Below are positions 63,889 through 64,000 of a stretch of DNA of 64,000 bases, piece after piece. The DNA comes from Hyposmocoma kahamanoa. Lineage: Eukaryota > Arthropoda > Insecta > Lepidoptera > Cosmopterigidae. The stretch lies in the NCBI RefSeq assembly GCF_003589595.1, contig NW_020653852.1:4884583-4948582 (forward strand). The letters run 5' to 3'. How positions within the stretch are numbered: position 1 is the stretch's first letter; each line of letters begins with the position of its first letter. Below the pieces are notes generated by a model. The model did not search any database, was not told the DNA's origin, and saw only the letters and a program-made list of their open reading frames with translations. The position numbers and the translations under genes were made by a program.

Positions 63889-64000
63889 CCCTAACACGCT
63901 CACTTGTAGTTAACTTGCATGTTGTAACTTTGGATATTATTTGGTCGAACTTTATTGAATATTGTCTTCGTCCAAGGTATCAACATCAAACCAAAAGCCA
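63889..64000 (+). other. dpr12: dpr12 3' UTR (start)
   Basis: The 112 bases after the stop are AT-rich and contain no AATAAA, so the poly(A) site is beyond the window. The first 75 nt are also present, about 88 percent identical, in the antisense copy in intron 4. Confidence 0.7.

Noticed and set aside
61127..61921. Long (264-residue) minus-strand open frame
   Set aside because: Its first part is the antisense of dpr12 exon 6 and the rest is the GC-rich repeat block. Composition keeps it open; no domain or splice support.

Overview
The window looks like insect DNA, most likely a butterfly or moth. It is AT-rich and packed with small tRNA-headed and A-tailed SINEs, RTE- and Jockey/CR1-type LINE fragments, mariner elements and small inverted-repeat transposons, a mix I associate with lepidopteran introns. 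There are no bacterial-style gene clusters, rRNA genes, bona fide tRNA genes or CRISPR arrays.

One gene spans almost the whole window on the + strand. It is a two-Ig-domain cell-surface protein that I recognise as the orthologue of Drosophila dpr12 (Dpr family, partners of the DIP proteins in neuronal recognition). Seven coding exons, all with GT/AG boundaries and compatible phases, join into an 882-nt reading frame: 5800-5893, 13530-13684, 16976-17056, 21037-21120, 54825-54959, 61667-61883 and 63773-63888. The product is 293 residues: signal peptide, Ig domain 1 (spread over four exons), Ig domain 2, and a short hydrophobic tail that suggests a GPI anchor. The start codon lies directly behind a splice acceptor, so the promoter and 5' UTR exon(s) lie further upstream and were not found.

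The introns are 7.6, 3.3, 4.0, 33.7, 6.7 and 1.9 kb. They hold at least sixteen copies or fragments of one A-tailed SINE (SINE-A), about six of a tRNA-headed SINE with a TTA-repeat tail (SINE-B), about seven of another tRNA-headed SINE (SINE-C), many LINE 3' ends, a decayed Jockey-type reverse transcriptase (47.0-49.0 kb), two mariner transposase relics (51.6-52.9 and 56.2-57.5 kb), a non-autonomous hAT-like element (36.8-37.7 kb) and several palindromic MITEs, some nested in one another.

The most interesting observation is in the 33.7-kb intron 4. It contains, in antisense orientation at about 40.45-40.86 kb, a second copy of the gene's own terminal exon with splice acceptor, reading frame, stop codon, about 75 nt of 3' UTR and the neighbouring SINE. 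The exon copy is the same length as the original (116 nt) and differs at 11 sites, nine of them silent third-codon positions. That is not what a decaying fragment should look like. The same intron carries a second inverted pair (a SINE plus LINE unit at 34.2-34.7 and 41.7-42.1 kb) that brackets the copy.
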